From: Halomarina pelagica
GTDB lineage: Archaea > Halobacteriota > Halobacteria > Halobacteriales > Haloarculaceae
NCBI RefSeq assembly: GCF_024228315.1
Contig: NZ_CP100454.1
Coordinates: forward strand, 620,001 to 684,000
Direction of reading: 5' to 3'
DNA length: 64,000 bases
Positions 43,803 through 52,452 of this stretch are shown here, one piece after another. The translations under genes were made by a program, and so were the position numbers. The notes beneath the pieces are model-generated. The model made no database searches and had not been told where the DNA came from. It was given only the letters and a program-made list of their open reading frames with translations. Position 1 is the first letter of the stretch. The number at the start of each line of letters is the position of its first letter.

Positions 43803-45476
43803 TCACGGGTTGAGACCCTTGACGGCCGACCGCAGGAACACGAGGACGGGGATGATCTCGAGGCGGCCCACCCACATGTTGAGGACGAGCATCGCCTCGG
43901 AGACCGTGCTCATCGTCGGGCCGGTGATCCCCGTCGAGAGACCGACGTTACCCTGGGCGCTCGCCACCTCGAACAGCGCGTCAGCGTAGCCGAACTCCGG
44001 GCCGGCCGTGTTGACGAGGACGACACTCGAGGCGATCAGCAGGATGATCCACAGCAGGCTGACGATGGCCGCCTCGGAGAACTCCCGCTCCATCTCGCCC
44101 CGCCCGAGTTTCCGATCGCCGATCCGCGCCGTCACGACCGCGTTGGCGGGGAGGAACACGCGCGAGAACTGCCACATGATGCCCCGCGAGACGGTGTACC
44201 CGCGGATGATCTTGATACCGCCCACGGTCGATCCCGCCGCGCCGCCGAGCACCATCGCCGCCGAGAGGATGAGCTTCCCGCCCGCGTTCCACTCGCCGAC
44301 GGGCGAGGACTGAAAGCCCGTACAGGTGAGCGCCGAGACGAACTGGAAGACCGCGTCGCGGACGGCGTCGAGCTGGGCGGTCGAGAGGGCGACCGCCTGC
44401 AGCGGGGGAACCGCAAACGGCGCGGGGACGACCGCGCCGTACCCCGCGTCGGGGAGACCGACCAGCAGTAGCTGCACGGAGAGCGCGACGACCCCGACGG
44501 CGTAGAGGATGAACAGCCAGCGCGTCTGGAGGTCGGAGAACAGTTCCCCGAGGTCGCGGTCGCGCAACACGAGGTAGTGGATGGGAAACGCGATCGCGCC
44601 CAGCGTCATGATCGGCAGGAGGACGAACTCGATCAGCGGCGAGTTGTACGTCTCGATGGAGCCGTCCGTCACGGAGAAGCCGCCGGTCGAGAGGGCCGTC
44701 ATCGCGTGGTTGAGCGCCTGCCAGAACGCCTCGAACGTCGAGAGGCTCCGGGCGTACCGGCTCGGACTGAGCAGGATGGCGACGAACAGCAACGTCACCG
44801 AGACGACGGTGTAGAGCAGGAAGATCTTCCAGACGGTGCGCACCGTCGAGATGACGCTCGGGTGGATCTTCTCCTCGCGGGCCTCGCTCCGGTAGAGCGT
44901 GTAGCTCCCGCTTCCGGGGCGCGCAAGGATCGAGACGGTGAGGACGATGACGCCCACCCCCCCGATCCACTGGATGAGCGAGCGCCACCACTGGACGGCG
45001 CGCGGGAGCGAGGGCTCGTGGACGGCCATCGTGAGTCCGCTTCCGGTCCAGCCGCTCATCGACTCGAACAGCGCGTGGAGGGGGTGTCGGAAGTAGCGCA
45101 GGCTCGATCGGGCGTAGTCGGCCCCCGGCGGGACGTAGCTCGCAAGCACCTCCGGCGGGACGAAGTAGGCCGCCAGCAGGAACGGGAGCGCGCCGAAGAC
45201 GGCGACGAAGAACCAGCCGCCTGCGGCGATGACCATGCCGTGTTTCATCCGGGGCGCGGGGGCGTCGGCGAACAGGGTTCGGGCGGTGTATCCCACCGCC
45301 GCCGTCAGGCCGCCCGCCGCGACGAACGCGAGCGCGACGTACCACTCGCGGAACGCGAGCGCGACGAGCGTGGAGACGGTCATGAGCATCGCCTCCATGA
45401 GCAACAGCGCACCGATGTCGCGGAGGATGACGGCGAGATCCGCGGGCGTCCCGCGGACGGACTGGCCACGCGACAT
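43803..45476 (-). CDS. trkH: TrkH-type K+ uptake channel (third copy)
   Basis: 557 aa. Pore loops: MSGWTGSGLTMAV, TALSTGGFSVTDGS, ALTCTGFQSSPVG and AQGNVGLSTGITGP. The first loop (WTGSGLT) deviates from the TTTGAT of the two other TrkH genes, so its ion selectivity or gating could differ. It lies 3 bp after the short TrkA gene on the same strand and forms a two-gene operon with it, convergent with the plus-strand Trk genes. Confidence 0.94.
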   Translation of the reverse strand: MSRGQSVRGTPADLAVILRDIGALLLMEAMLMTVSTLVALAFREWYVALAFVAAGGLTAAVGYTARTLFADAPAPRMKHGMVIAAGGWFFVAVFGALPFLLAAYFVPPEVLASYVPPGADYARSSLRYFRHPLHALFESMSGWTGSGLTMAVHEPSLPRAVQWWRSLIQWIGGVGVIVLTVSILARPGSGSYTLYRSEAREEKIHPSVISTVRTVWKIFLLYTVVSVTLLFVAILLSPSRYARSLSTFEAFWQALNHAMTALSTGGFSVTDGSIETYNSPLIEFVLLPIMTLGAIAFPIHYLVLRDRDLGELFSDLQTRWLFILYAVGVVALSVQLLLVGLPDAGYGAVVPAPFAVPPLQAVALSTAQLDAVRDAVFQFVSALTCTGFQSSPVGEWNAGGKLILSAAMVLGGAAGSTVGGIKIIRGYTVSRGIMWQFSRVFLPANAVVTARIGDRKLGRGEMEREFSEAAIVSLLWIILLIASSVVLVNTAGPEFGYADALFEVASAQGNVGLSTGITGPTMSTVSEAMLVLNMWVGRLEIIPVLVFLRSAVKGLNP

Positions 45477-45479
45477 CGA

Positions 45480-46187
45480 TCACTCCGTTTCCGGCGGCGA
45501 CGCGTCCGCGTGATCCTCGTAGTGGCCGAAGATGTCGGTCACCTCCGGCGTCGCCCCCTCGCCGGAGTAGACCGTCAGGAGGTCGCCGGGTTCGATGACG
45601 GTGTTCCCGCGCGGGGTGATGGGGTTCTCCTCCCCGTTACGCTCGACGGCGACGATGAGCATCTCCTCGTGGAGGAGGTCGCCGTCAGCGGCCTCCTGTA
45701 ACGTCCTGCCGGCGATGGGTGCGCTCTCGCCGACGCGGATCTCGAAGACCTCGGCGGTCTCCCCGACGCGCATGTAGTCGACGATAGTGGGGCGCTTCAC
45801 CGCCCGGTAGAGGTACTCCGCGATGAGGCGCTGGGGGTTCTCCATCGTGTTGACGCCGATCTGCTCGAAGATGCTCATGTGATTCGGGTTGTGGACCACG
45901 GAGACGATGTCCGGCACCTCGAGTTCCTGGGCGAGCAGACAGACCATGATGTTGGTGGCGTCCTGGTCCGTCGTCGAGATGAGCGCGTCGGCGCGGTCGG
46001 TGCCCGCGTCCAGCAGCGTCTCCTTCACCGTCGCGTCGTCGTTGATGACGAGACAGTCGAAGTCGGCGGCCGCGCGCTCTGCCTTCCGCTCGTCGCGCTC
46101 GATGACGACGACCTCGTTGCCGCCGCGGGTGGCGATCTCGGTGAGCGGGGTGCCGATGTCGCCCGCCCCGACGATGACGATGTACAT
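45480..46187 (-). CDS. trkA: TrkA-type regulatory protein (single RCK unit)
   Basis: 235 aa, half the length of the other TrkA. It has one Rossmann unit ([20 protein letters not shown], with the acidic end of the second strand at VVVIERDE) and one RCK_C domain ([40 protein letters not shown]). It would form octameric or tetrameric rings with paired TrkH. It is the first gene of a two-gene operon with the third TrkH. Confidence 0.93.
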   Translation of the reverse strand: MYIVIVGAGDIGTPLTEIATRGGNEVVVIERDERKAERAAADFDCLVINDDATVKETLLDAGTDRADALISTTDQDATNIMVCLLAQELEVPDIVSVVHNPNHMSIFEQIGVNTMENPQRLIAEYLYRAVKRPTIVDYMRVGETAEVFEIRVGESAPIAGRTLQEAADGDLLHEEMLIVAVERNGEENPITPRGNTVIEPGDLLTVYSGEGATPEVTDIFGHYEDHADASPPETE

Positions 46188-46233
46188 CTATCGGAGGGTT
46201 CAGCCGACGGTCTTGAAACGTTGTCGTTATCCG

Positions 46234-46596
46234 TCAGACGCGGACGACGCGCAGTTCGTACCCCTCGTCGTGGCCGTAGACGCGCCGGAACAGCCCCTCG
46301 ACGAAGTCGGCGGCGTGCTTCGGATCGGCGATGGCCGAGAGGTAGACGACGCCCTCCGGCGCTTTCCGCGTCTCGGGCTGGGCGACCTTGAAGACGTGGA
46401 AGTCCGCGAGCAGCGCGTTCAGGCGCTCGCGCTCGGCGGCGTCGCACTCGATTCGGAGCGTACGGTCGGCGTACCTGACCGTCGTCCGGTCCGACTCGAA
46501 GACCGCCCCCTCGCTGTCGCGGGCGCGGTGAGCGGCGATGGCGTCGACGACGAGCGCGAGTCGGTCGCTCGGCGCGTCGGCCTCGAAGCGGGTCAT
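46234..46596 (-). CDS. conserved hypothetical protein, 120 aa
   Basis: A small soluble protein with mixed alpha/beta composition. Visible stretches: [20 protein letters not shown] and [20 protein letters not shown], ending in YELRVVRV. No zinc, membrane or catalytic motif is seen. It is followed by a methyltransferase gene on the same strand (24-bp gap) and may be cotranscribed with it. Confidence 0.7.
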   Translation of the reverse strand: MTRFEADAPSDRLALVVDAIAAHRARDSEGAVFESDRTTVRYADRTLRIECDAAERERLNALLADFHVFKVAQPETRKAPEGVVYLSAIADPKHAADFVEGLFRRVYGHDEGYELRVVRV

Positions 46597-46620
46597 GGCC
46601 GAGGTACGGCCGAGGCGGAC

Positions 46621-47301
46621 TTAAACGGCCCCGCCCCCCGACGGCCCAGCGCGGGCCAGCAGTTGCACCCACTCCCCCTCCCGCCGACAGTCGAGCGCCT
46701 CGAAGCCCGCCCGCTCGACCCGTTCGCGCAGGTCATCGGGGCGGTAGAGCGTGAACCGTCGGTCGTCCTCGGGGTAGACCTCGCCGACGTACTCGCCCTC
46801 GCCGCGCTTCACCGAGAGGTGGAGGACGCCGTCGTCGCGGAGGACGCGCCGGACCCCGGCGAGCGTCGCGTCGGCGTCCTCGCGCGGGACGTGGAGGAAC
46901 GACGCGAGCGCGAACGCGCCGTCGAACGAGTCGGACGCGAACCCGAGGCGGCGCATGTCCATCCGGGCCAGGTCCGCGTCGGGAGCCTCCTCGCGGGCCG
47001 CCTCGAGGAACGACGGGGTGAGGTCGATCCCGACCACGTCGAGGTCGCGGGCCGCGAACGCCGCCGTCTCCCAGCCGGGACCGCAGCCGAGGTCGAGGAC
47101 TCGCCCGCGGGACGCACCCCGCCTGCGGGACGCGCCCCGTCCGCCGGCCGCACCTCGCTCGCCGGCCGCACTCCCGTCTCGCGCGGGAAGCGCGTCGAGG
47201 AATCGCTCGATCAGCGGTTCGATCGGGGTGCGGTCGGCGTGGCGTCGCCGGTACTCGGCCGCGACGGCGTCGTAGGTGGCGACCGTTCGGGGATCGGTCA
47301 T
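46621..47301 (-). CDS. class I SAM-dependent methyltransferase
   Basis: 226 aa. The SAM motif [20 protein letters not shown] is intact, with motif II ([14 protein letters not shown]) and motif IV ([18 protein letters not shown]). The substrate is unknown. Between residues 42 and 67 there is a short low-complexity run of Gly, Ala and Arg that encodes an apparent expansion before the SAM motif. The gene is divergent from adk, with start codons 57 bp apart. Confidence 0.88.
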   Translation of the reverse strand: MTDPRTVATYDAVAAEYRRRHADRTPIEPLIERFLDALPARDGSAAGERGAAGGRGASRRRGASRGRVLDLGCGPGWETAAFAARDLDVVGIDLTPSFLEAAREEAPDADLARMDMRRLGFASDSFDGAFALASFLHVPREDADATLAGVRRVLRDDGVLHLSVKRGEGEYVGEVYPEDDRRFTLYRPDDLRERVERAGFEALDCRREGEWVQLLARAGPSGGGAV

Positions 47302-47358
47302 CGGCGGAAGCGCGGCCGGTTCCTACAAACCTTTTACGCAGGCCCGTGTGGGGCCGGT

Positions 47359-48009
47359 ATGAGCAACCCGCGCATCCTGTTGCTCGGTCCGCCGGGTGCA
47401 GGCAAGGGGACGCAGAGCAGGAACGTCGTCGAGACCTACGGCGTCGATCACATCACGACGGGCGACGCCCTCCGCGCGAACAAGGACGTGGAGACCGACT
47501 ACGGCAAGCCCCGCGAGTACATGGACAAGGGCGAACTCGTGCCGGACCCCGTCGTCAACGAGATCGTCGTCGCCGCCCTGGAGGACGCCGATGGGGGGTT
47601 CGTCCTCGACGGCTACCCCCGCAACCTGTCGCAGGCGGAGTTCCTCGACGAGCACGCGACGATCGACGTCGTGCCGCTGCTCGACGTGGGCCGCGAGGAG
47701 CTGATCCGGCGGCTCACCGGCCGCCGCGTCTGCCCGGAGTGCGGCGCGACCTATCACGTCGCGTTCGACCCGCCGGAGACGACGGACGTCTGCGACGAGT
47801 GCGGGAGCGCGCTGATCCAGCGCGACGACGACACCGAGGAGACGGTGCGCGAGCGCCTCTCGGTCTACGAGGAGAACACCGCGCCGCTCATCGAGTTCTA
47901 CGAGGAGCGCGGCCTGCTGGCCCGCGTCGACGGCGAGGGGACGCCGGAGGAGGTCTGGCACGACCTCCGGCTGACCATCGAGGACGCGCTGGCGACCGGC
48001 GGCCAGTGA
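47359..48009 (+). CDS. adk: adenylate kinase
   Basis: 216 aa. The P-loop [10 protein letters not shown], the NMP-binding region ([17 protein letters not shown]), [12 protein letters not shown] and the zinc-bearing LID ([10 protein letters not shown] and CDECG) are all present, so this is the long LID, bacterial-type enzyme that haloarchaea use. It converts AMP and ATP to two ADP. In archaea it usually lies directly after secY; here it is 20 kb away. The ATG at 47359 begins [10 protein letters not shown]; the open frame goes far upstream without support. Confidence 0.97.
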   Translation: MSNPRILLLGPPGAGKGTQSRNVVETYGVDHITTGDALRANKDVETDYGKPREYMDKGELVPDPVVNEIVVAALEDADGGFVLDGYPRNLSQAEFLDEHATIDVVPLLDVGREELIRRLTGRRVCPECGATYHVAFDPPETTDVCDECGSALIQRDDDTEETVRERLSVYEENTAPLIEFYEERGLLARVDGEGTPEEVWHDLRLTIEDALATGGQ

Positions 48010-48089
48010 ACGACCGCCCGTCGTCGCCCGGTTCACCCCGTACCGCGGGTCCACAGGGTTGATATTGCGCCCTCGCTAACCCCCCGCTA

Positions 48090-48977
48090 ATGGCACGGGT
48101 AGCTACCAAGGTCGAGGACCTCGTTCGCGAGGACCCCGCCATGGCCGACGCCCTTCGGGTCGTGCTCGACCGCGCCGACGGCGGCACGGTCGAGTGGGCC
48201 GACGTGGACGACGAACTCACCAGCGGCCAGTGGGGCCGGCTCATCGAGAAGGGGGTGCTGCGGAGCGCGAGCGGTGACGGGTTCGCGATCCGGGACCGCG
48301 CCGCCGTCGAGGAGGCGCTCTCCGGGGACGGCGCGACCGAGGCGCAGGCCGCGGCCGACGACGAGGAGTCGGGCTGGTCCTCCTACGACAAGGCCGCCGC
48401 GGTGGGCGCGCTCGGCCTGTTCCTGGGATACATGGTCCCGGAGGTCCGCAACACCGTCGGTCGGACGCTCGACCTCGCCCTCGGGCCGCTCAACGACGCG
48501 CTGCCGTTCTACGCCGTCGTCCTCGTCCTCGCGATGCTGACGGGGCTGTACTCGACGCTCCTGCAGGCGAACCTCATGGACACCGAGAAGATGGGCGAGT
48601 ACCAGGCCCGGGCGAAGGAGATCCAGCAGCGCCTCAAGGACGCGAAGGCCCGCGACGACGACGCGGCCGTCGAGCGCATCCAGAAGGAGCAGATGGAGGC
48701 GATGGGCGACCAGATGGGCATGATGAAAGAGCAGTTCCGCCCGATGGTGTGGATCATGCTCATCACCATCCCCGTCTTCCTCTGGCTCTACTGGATGATC
48801 CTCGAGAACGGCGGGACCCTCGGCACGGTGACCATGCCCCTCCTGGGCGAGGTCGCGTGGACCAAGAACGCCTTCATCATGCCGGCGTGGATCGTCTGGT
48901 ACTTCGTCTGCTCGCTCGGGTTCACGCAGGTCATCCGCAAGGCGCTCAACATCAACACGACGCCGTCGACGTCGTAA
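48090..48977 (+). CDS. DUF106 / Oxa1-superfamily membrane insertase
   Basis: 295 aa. The N-terminal 100 residues are soluble and acidic; then follow a first TM (LNDALPFYAVVLVLAMLTGL), a charged cytoplasmic coiled coil (EYQARAKEIQQRLKDAKARD, EQMEAMGDQMGMMKEQFRPM) and two further TM helices. This is the layout of archaeal DUF106, related to YidC, EMC3 and TMCO1, which helps insert membrane proteins. It forms the usual cluster with adk, cmk and truB. Confidence 0.93.
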   Translation: MARVATKVEDLVREDPAMADALRVVLDRADGGTVEWADVDDELTSGQWGRLIEKGVLRSASGDGFAIRDRAAVEEALSGDGATEAQAAADDEESGWSSYDKAAAVGALGLFLGYMVPEVRNTVGRTLDLALGPLNDALPFYAVVLVLAMLTGLYSTLLQANLMDTEKMGEYQARAKEIQQRLKDAKARDDDAAVERIQKEQMEAMGDQMGMMKEQFRPMVWIMLITIPVFLWLYWMILENGGTLGTVTMPLLGEVAWTKNAFIMPAWIVWYFVCSLGFTQVIRKALNINTTPSTS

Positions 48978-49013
48978 GACAACCTCTTTTACCCTCTGCG
49001 CCGGAGTGGGGAC

Positions 49014-49592
49014 ATGTTGATCACCGTCTCCGGACCGGCCGGCAGCGGCAAGAGCACGGCCGCCGCCGCCCTCGCCGAGGCGCTCGGCTACGAACACGTC
49101 AGCGGCGGCGACATCTTCCGCGCGCTCGCCGCGGACCGCGGCCTCACGGCGCTCGAACTCAACCGACTCGCCGAGGAGGACGACGAGATCGACCGCGACC
49201 TCGACCGGCGACAGCGCGCCCTCGCCCGGGAGCGGGACGACGTCGTGCTGGAGTCGCGCCTCGCCGGGTGGATGGCGGGCGACCACGCCGACCTCCGCCT
49301 CTGGCTCGACGCGCCGCCCGCCGTGCGCGCCGCGCGCATCGCCGACCGCGAGGAGAAGCCAATCGACGTCGCCCGCGAGGAGACGCGCGAGCGCGCCGCG
49401 AGCGAGGCCCTGCGCTACCGCGAGTACTACGGCATCGACATCGAGGACCGCTCGATCTACGACCTCGCGCTCAACACCGCCCGCATCGACCCGGACGGCA
49501 TGGTCGACGTCCTGGTCACGTTCGTCGAGGCGTACGCGCCCGGACACGACGAGGGGAAGGTCCCGATCGAGGGCGTCCGCTACGAGTTCTGA
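49014..49592 (+). CDS. cmk: cytidylate kinase
   Basis: 192 aa, archaeal type-2 CMP kinase. The P-loop [20 protein letters not shown] is at the start; [32 protein letters not shown] and [20 protein letters not shown] are conserved. It phosphorylates CMP/dCMP. The TruB gene begins 6 bp after it. Confidence 0.96.
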   Translation: MLITVSGPAGSGKSTAAAALAEALGYEHVSGGDIFRALAADRGLTALELNRLAEEDDEIDRDLDRRQRALARERDDVVLESRLAGWMAGDHADLRLWLDAPPAVRAARIADREEKPIDVAREETRERAASEALRYREYYGIDIEDRSIYDLALNTARIDPDGMVDVLVTFVEAYAPGHDEGKVPIEGVRYEF

Positions 49593-49598
49593 GGTGAC

Positions 49599-50468
49599 GT
49601 GATCGTGCGCGGACCTCCGGACGACCGATCGCTCGCCGACCTCCTCTCGTTCGGCGTCGTCAACCTCGACAAGCCACCCGGTCCCTCCTCCCACCAGGTC
49701 GCGGGGTGGCTGCGCGACCTCGTCGGCGTCGACCGCGCCGCCCACGCGGGGACGCTCGACCCCAAGGTGACCGGCTGTCTCCCGGTCACGCTCGGCGACG
49801 CGACCCGGATGGCGCAGGTCTTCGACGACAGCGTGAAGGGGTACGTCGCGGTGCTCGAACTCCACCGACCCGCCCCCGCCGACTTCGAGGCCGTCGTCGC
49901 CGAGTTCGAGGGGGAGATCTACCAGAAACCGCCGCGAAAGAGCGCCGTGCGCAGGCGGCTGCGGACGCGGACGATCCACGAGCTGACGGTCCTCGAACGC
50001 GAGGAGCGACGCGCCCTCCTGCGCGTCGAGTGCGCGTCCGGGACCTACGTCAGAAAGCTCTGTCACGACCTCGGCCTCGCGCTGGGCACGGGCGCGCACA
50101 TGGGCGACCTGCGGCGCGTCCGGACCGGCCCGTTCGACGACACCGACCTCGCGACGATGCACGACGTGACCGACGCGCTCGCGTTCGCCGACGACGGCGA
50201 CGAGTCGCTCCTGCGCGAGTGCGTCCGCCCCGCCGAACGCGCGCTGGTGCACCTCCCCCGCGTCACCGTCGCCGAGAGCACCGCGGAGCAGGTCGCCCAC
50301 GGCGCGCCCGTGTACGCGCCGGGCGTGCTCGACGCGGAGGACGCGGAGGAGGGTGCCCTCGTCGCCTGCTACACGCCCGACGGCGCGGCGATCTGTCTCG
50401 GGCGACTCGTCGGCGATCCGGACGCGGACGCGGGGACCGTCGTCGACCTGGAGCGCGTGCTGGTCTAG
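49599..50468 (+). CDS. truB: tRNA/rRNA pseudouridine synthase TruB/Cbf5
   Basis: 289 aa with GTG start. The catalytic motif HAGTLDPKVTGCLPV holds the Asp nucleophile. Other parts: VKGYVAVLELHRP, the segment GTYVRKLCHDLGLALGTGAH and a C-terminal PUA domain (about 225-285). In archaea Cbf5 pseudouridylates tRNA position 55 and rRNA via H/ACA guides. Its TAG overlaps the convergent MscS stop in the palindrome CTAG (50465-50468). Confidence 0.95.
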   Translation: MIVRGPPDDRSLADLLSFGVVNLDKPPGPSSHQVAGWLRDLVGVDRAAHAGTLDPKVTGCLPVTLGDATRMAQVFDDSVKGYVAVLELHRPAPADFEAVVAEFEGEIYQKPPRKSAVRRRLRTRTIHELTVLEREERRALLRVECASGTYVRKLCHDLGLALGTGAHMGDLRRVRTGPFDDTDLATMHDVTDALAFADDGDESLLRECVRPAERALVHLPRVTVAESTAEQVAHGAPVYAPGVLDAEDAEEGALVACYTPDGAAICLGRLVGDPDADAGTVVDLERVLV

Positions 50469-51367
50469 CCGTCCCGCCACGGGGTGCGCTCGGGCGGCCC
50501 CACGACCGCGACCTCCCCGTCGACGTACTGTGGGTATGGAAGTTCGACGTCCTCCTCGTCGCAGCGCTCCTTCACCGCCTGCGCGAACGCGGACCGGATG
50601 TCGAGGTAGCGCCGACGCGAGGGGCTCCGGATCCAGACGTACGTCTTCAGCCCGACGTACCGATCCGCGAGTTCGTCCACGTAGACGGCCGGCTCCGGCA
50701 CGTCGAGGATCTCGTCGATCCCCCCGGCCTCCTCGAGGACGATCCGGCGCGCGGTGTCGATGTCGTCGTCGTACCCGATGGTGATCGGGAGGTCGATGCG
50801 CAGTCGCGGCTTCGTCACGTAGTTGGTGACCTCGGCGTTGATCAACGTGGAGTTCGGAACCGTGACCACCTGGTTGTCGAACGTCCGGATGCGCGTCATC
50901 CGGAAGCTGATGTCCTCGATGACGCCCTCGCGCTCGTTCCACGCGATCCAATCGCCGATGTTGAACTTCGGATCCGAGATCATGAACAGTCCGCCGACGA
51001 TGTTCGAGATGATGTCGCGCGAGGCGAACCCGATCGCGAGCGTGAGCGCCGCCGCCATCGTGGCCGTCGCGGACACGAGGTTCCCGAAGCCCGCGACCGC
51101 GAACGCCACCCCGACGGCCACGACGAGGACGCCGCCCCGGACCGCCTTCATCGCCGGCCGGGCGAGCGTCGGGTTGGGGTGGCGAGCGTCCACCACCCGC
51201 TGGGCGACCGGAACGACCAGCCACCGGCCGACGAACACGAGCGAGACGAACACGACCGCGAACACCGCGAGCTGTGCCAGAAACCCGAGCAACTGCGCGG
51301 CCGACTCCGCGGCGAGGTTCTCCAACCGACCGAGTTCGCCGGAGAGTTGCACGGAGGTCATACGCAT
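50465..51367 (-). CDS. mscS: MscS-type mechanosensitive channel
   Basis: 300 aa. Three TM helices (about 20-45, 62-85, 90-115) lead to the pore helix (ATMAAALTLAIGFASRDIIS), then the soluble beta domain (PKFNIGDWIAWNEREGVIED, IRTFDNQVVTVPNSTLINAE). It would release solutes upon hypoosmotic shock. Two ATGs at 51367 and 51361 could start the protein. It converges on truB with shared stop bases. Confidence 0.93.
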   Translation of the reverse strand: MRMTSVQLSGELGRLENLAAESAAQLLGFLAQLAVFAVVFVSLVFVGRWLVVPVAQRVVDARHPNPTLARPAMKAVRGGVLVVAVGVAFAVAGFGNLVSATATMAAALTLAIGFASRDIISNIVGGLFMISDPKFNIGDWIAWNEREGVIEDISFRMTRIRTFDNQVVTVPNSTLINAEVTNYVTKPRLRIDLPITIGYDDDIDTARRIVLEEAGGIDEILDVPEPAVYVDELADRYVGLKTYVWIRSPSRRRYLDIRSAFAQAVKERCDEEDVELPYPQYVDGEVAVVGPPERTPWRDG

Positions 51368-51524
51368 GACGACCCCACTCGGCCGCGGCCGATAAGACCG
51401 CGGAACGAACCGATTCGGTGACCGTCATCGCGAGCGACGCGCGCTCGTCCGGCTCGGACGCCCTCGTCCGCGTTCGTTCGAGTGGCGTCGCGAGAGCGCC
51501 GTCTCCCGGCCGAAGGGAAACGAA

Positions 51525-51534
51525 GTGCTTAACC
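51525..51534 (+). promoter_or_regulatory. probable promoter element of tRNA-Pro
   Basis: GTGCTTAACC lies 38-47 bp upstream of the mature 5' end of tRNA-Pro, in the place where haloarchaeal tRNA genes carry a TTAA-type box A. Confidence 0.45.
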
Positions 51535-51571
51535 CGGGGACCGCCATCTCTCGAAACGCGAACGCGAATGC

Positions 51572-51644
51572 GGGACCGTGGGGTAGCCTGGTATCCTCGG
51601 CGCATGGGGTGCGTCGGACCTGAGTTCGAATCTCAGCGGTCCCA
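51572..51644 (+). tRNA. tRNA-Pro(GGG)
   Basis: A 73-nt tRNA. The acceptor stem GGGACCG pairs with CGGTCCC and is followed by A. The anticodon arm is GGCGC-ATGGGGT-GCGTC with anticodon GGG. The T arm is CTGAG-TTCGAAT-CTCAG. CCA is not encoded. The last 23 bases are copied 136 bp downstream. Confidence 0.96.
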
Positions 51645-51780
51645 CTGATTCCCTCGACGCTGACGGGCAGCGTCGAGTGTAACGGTTACGAGCGCGGAGA
51701 TTCGAGCAGACGAGTCGCAGCCCGCACAGCGAGCGGAGCGAGCGGGACCGTCTCGGCGAGTTCGAATCTCAGCGGTCCCA
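51645..51780 (+). mobile_element. structured tRNA-associated unit after tRNA-Pro
   Basis: A 136-bp non-coding unit. It starts with a perfect hairpin (arms 51653-51662 and 51668-51677, 10 bp, loop of 5). The core blocks AGACGAGTCGCAGCCCGC (51708-51725) and GCGGGACCGTCTCGGCG (51742-51758) match unit B at tRNA-Gly exactly. It ends with a 23-nt copy of the tRNA-Pro 3' end (51758-51780, identical to 51622-51644). The T-loop part (51762-51770) is complementary to 51697-51705. No ORF is seen. Same possible meanings as the tRNA-Gly units. Confidence 0.75.
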
Positions 51781-52290
51781 TAAGGGATTCTACAGGATCA
51801 CATCACCGAGCGGTAGAACACACTGAGCCTGCCGAATTCGGCGGTCGGAGCGGTCGTGATGGTGGGTCGGATGCGAGTCGCCGAGCAGCGGGCCTGTCCG
51901 CACTGCGGACGGCACGGCTCACGCGACTTCCGCCGGACTTTCGGCGACAACGAGAACCGCGCCCACCGCCGTCGGTAGTGGGAACCGGACCACCCATCGC
52001 CTCGAACATCCGGCGGCGGTCACGAGCGATAGTCTCGTCGATGCGCACGCGTACTGCTTCTGCTCGCCGAACTTCGACGCAGATTGACCGATTGGGTGTG
52101 AATCCGTCGCGGTCAAACTTGCGACCTCCTGACCCGAGTGACCGAGCAATTTCCACTACTGGCTACAGTTCGAGAAACCCGTGGATTTCGTCCTACCCCA
52201 CCGGTAGATGGCTACACCGTACCTTATTTAAATATCTAATTTTCCCCTACGTTAGTCACTTTTATATTGAGATGGTGATAGCGAAATCGC
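51781..52290. other. non-coding stretch with gene remnants behind tRNA-Pro
   Basis: No intact gene is convincing in these 510 bases. It contains one broken zinc-finger ORF (annotated separately). A stretch at about 52090-52160 resembles, on the minus strand, the variable/T-arm part of a tRNA but lacks an anticodon arm. An unusually AT-rich block lies at about 52215-52280 and probably holds the promoter of the 53-aa ORF. Overall the stretch looks like a decayed insertion zone. Confidence 0.5.
51859..51978 (+). pseudogene. truncated DUF7563-like zinc-finger gene
   Basis: From an ATG at 51859 or 51871 the frame reads RACPHCGRHGSRDFRRTFGD and then NENRAHRRR before a TAG at 51976-51978. The first half of a haloarchaeal DUF7563-type zinc finger is recognisable (CxxCG, then RxFGDN, then H), but the second Cys pair is lost because of the stop and altered bases. 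It is most likely a remnant. Recognition of the family is from memory. Confidence 0.4.
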
Positions 52291-52452
52291 ATGGTGTCAA
52301 CACTGACGATAGGAGCCGTCCTCACGTTACTCGCCTGGGTCGGGCTCCAGGTCGCCGTGATTCACGGTAAGTACGTCGTGGACAAGATCGCAGCGGGGGA
52401 CTACGAGAAGGGCCCGTTCGACCGACGGGACGAGGGTGGTTCTCGTGAGTAG
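52291..52452 (+). CDS. 53-aa single-TM protein coupled to the APC-UspA transporter
   Basis: The ORF reads MVSTLTIGAVLTLLAWVGLQ, one transmembrane helix (about residues 4-24), and then a charged tail ending FDRRDEGGSRE. Its stop TAG (52450-52452) overlaps the probable GTG start (52445) of the transporter, so the two are translationally coupled. The AT-rich stretch immediately upstream offers a promoter. It may be a small accessory subunit; I know of no named family. Confidence 0.65.
   Translation: MVSTLTIGAVLTLLAWVGLQVAVIHGKYVVDKIAAGDYEKGPFDRRDEGGSRE

Noticed and set aside
45889..47358. Upstream extension of the adk frame by almost 490 codons
   Set aside because: It would overlap three minus-strand genes, and the adk family start [10 protein letters not shown] is at 47359.
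48087..51605. Very long open frame (1172 codons) on the minus strand
   Set aside because: It lies opposite the DUF106, cmk and truB genes, is rich in Arg, Val and Gly with no domain pattern, and is a typical high-GC antisense shadow.
51653..51677. Perfect hairpin after tRNA-Pro considered as a transcription terminator
   Set aside because: No U-tract follows, archaeal termination does not depend on such hairpins, and the hairpin belongs to the repeated unit.
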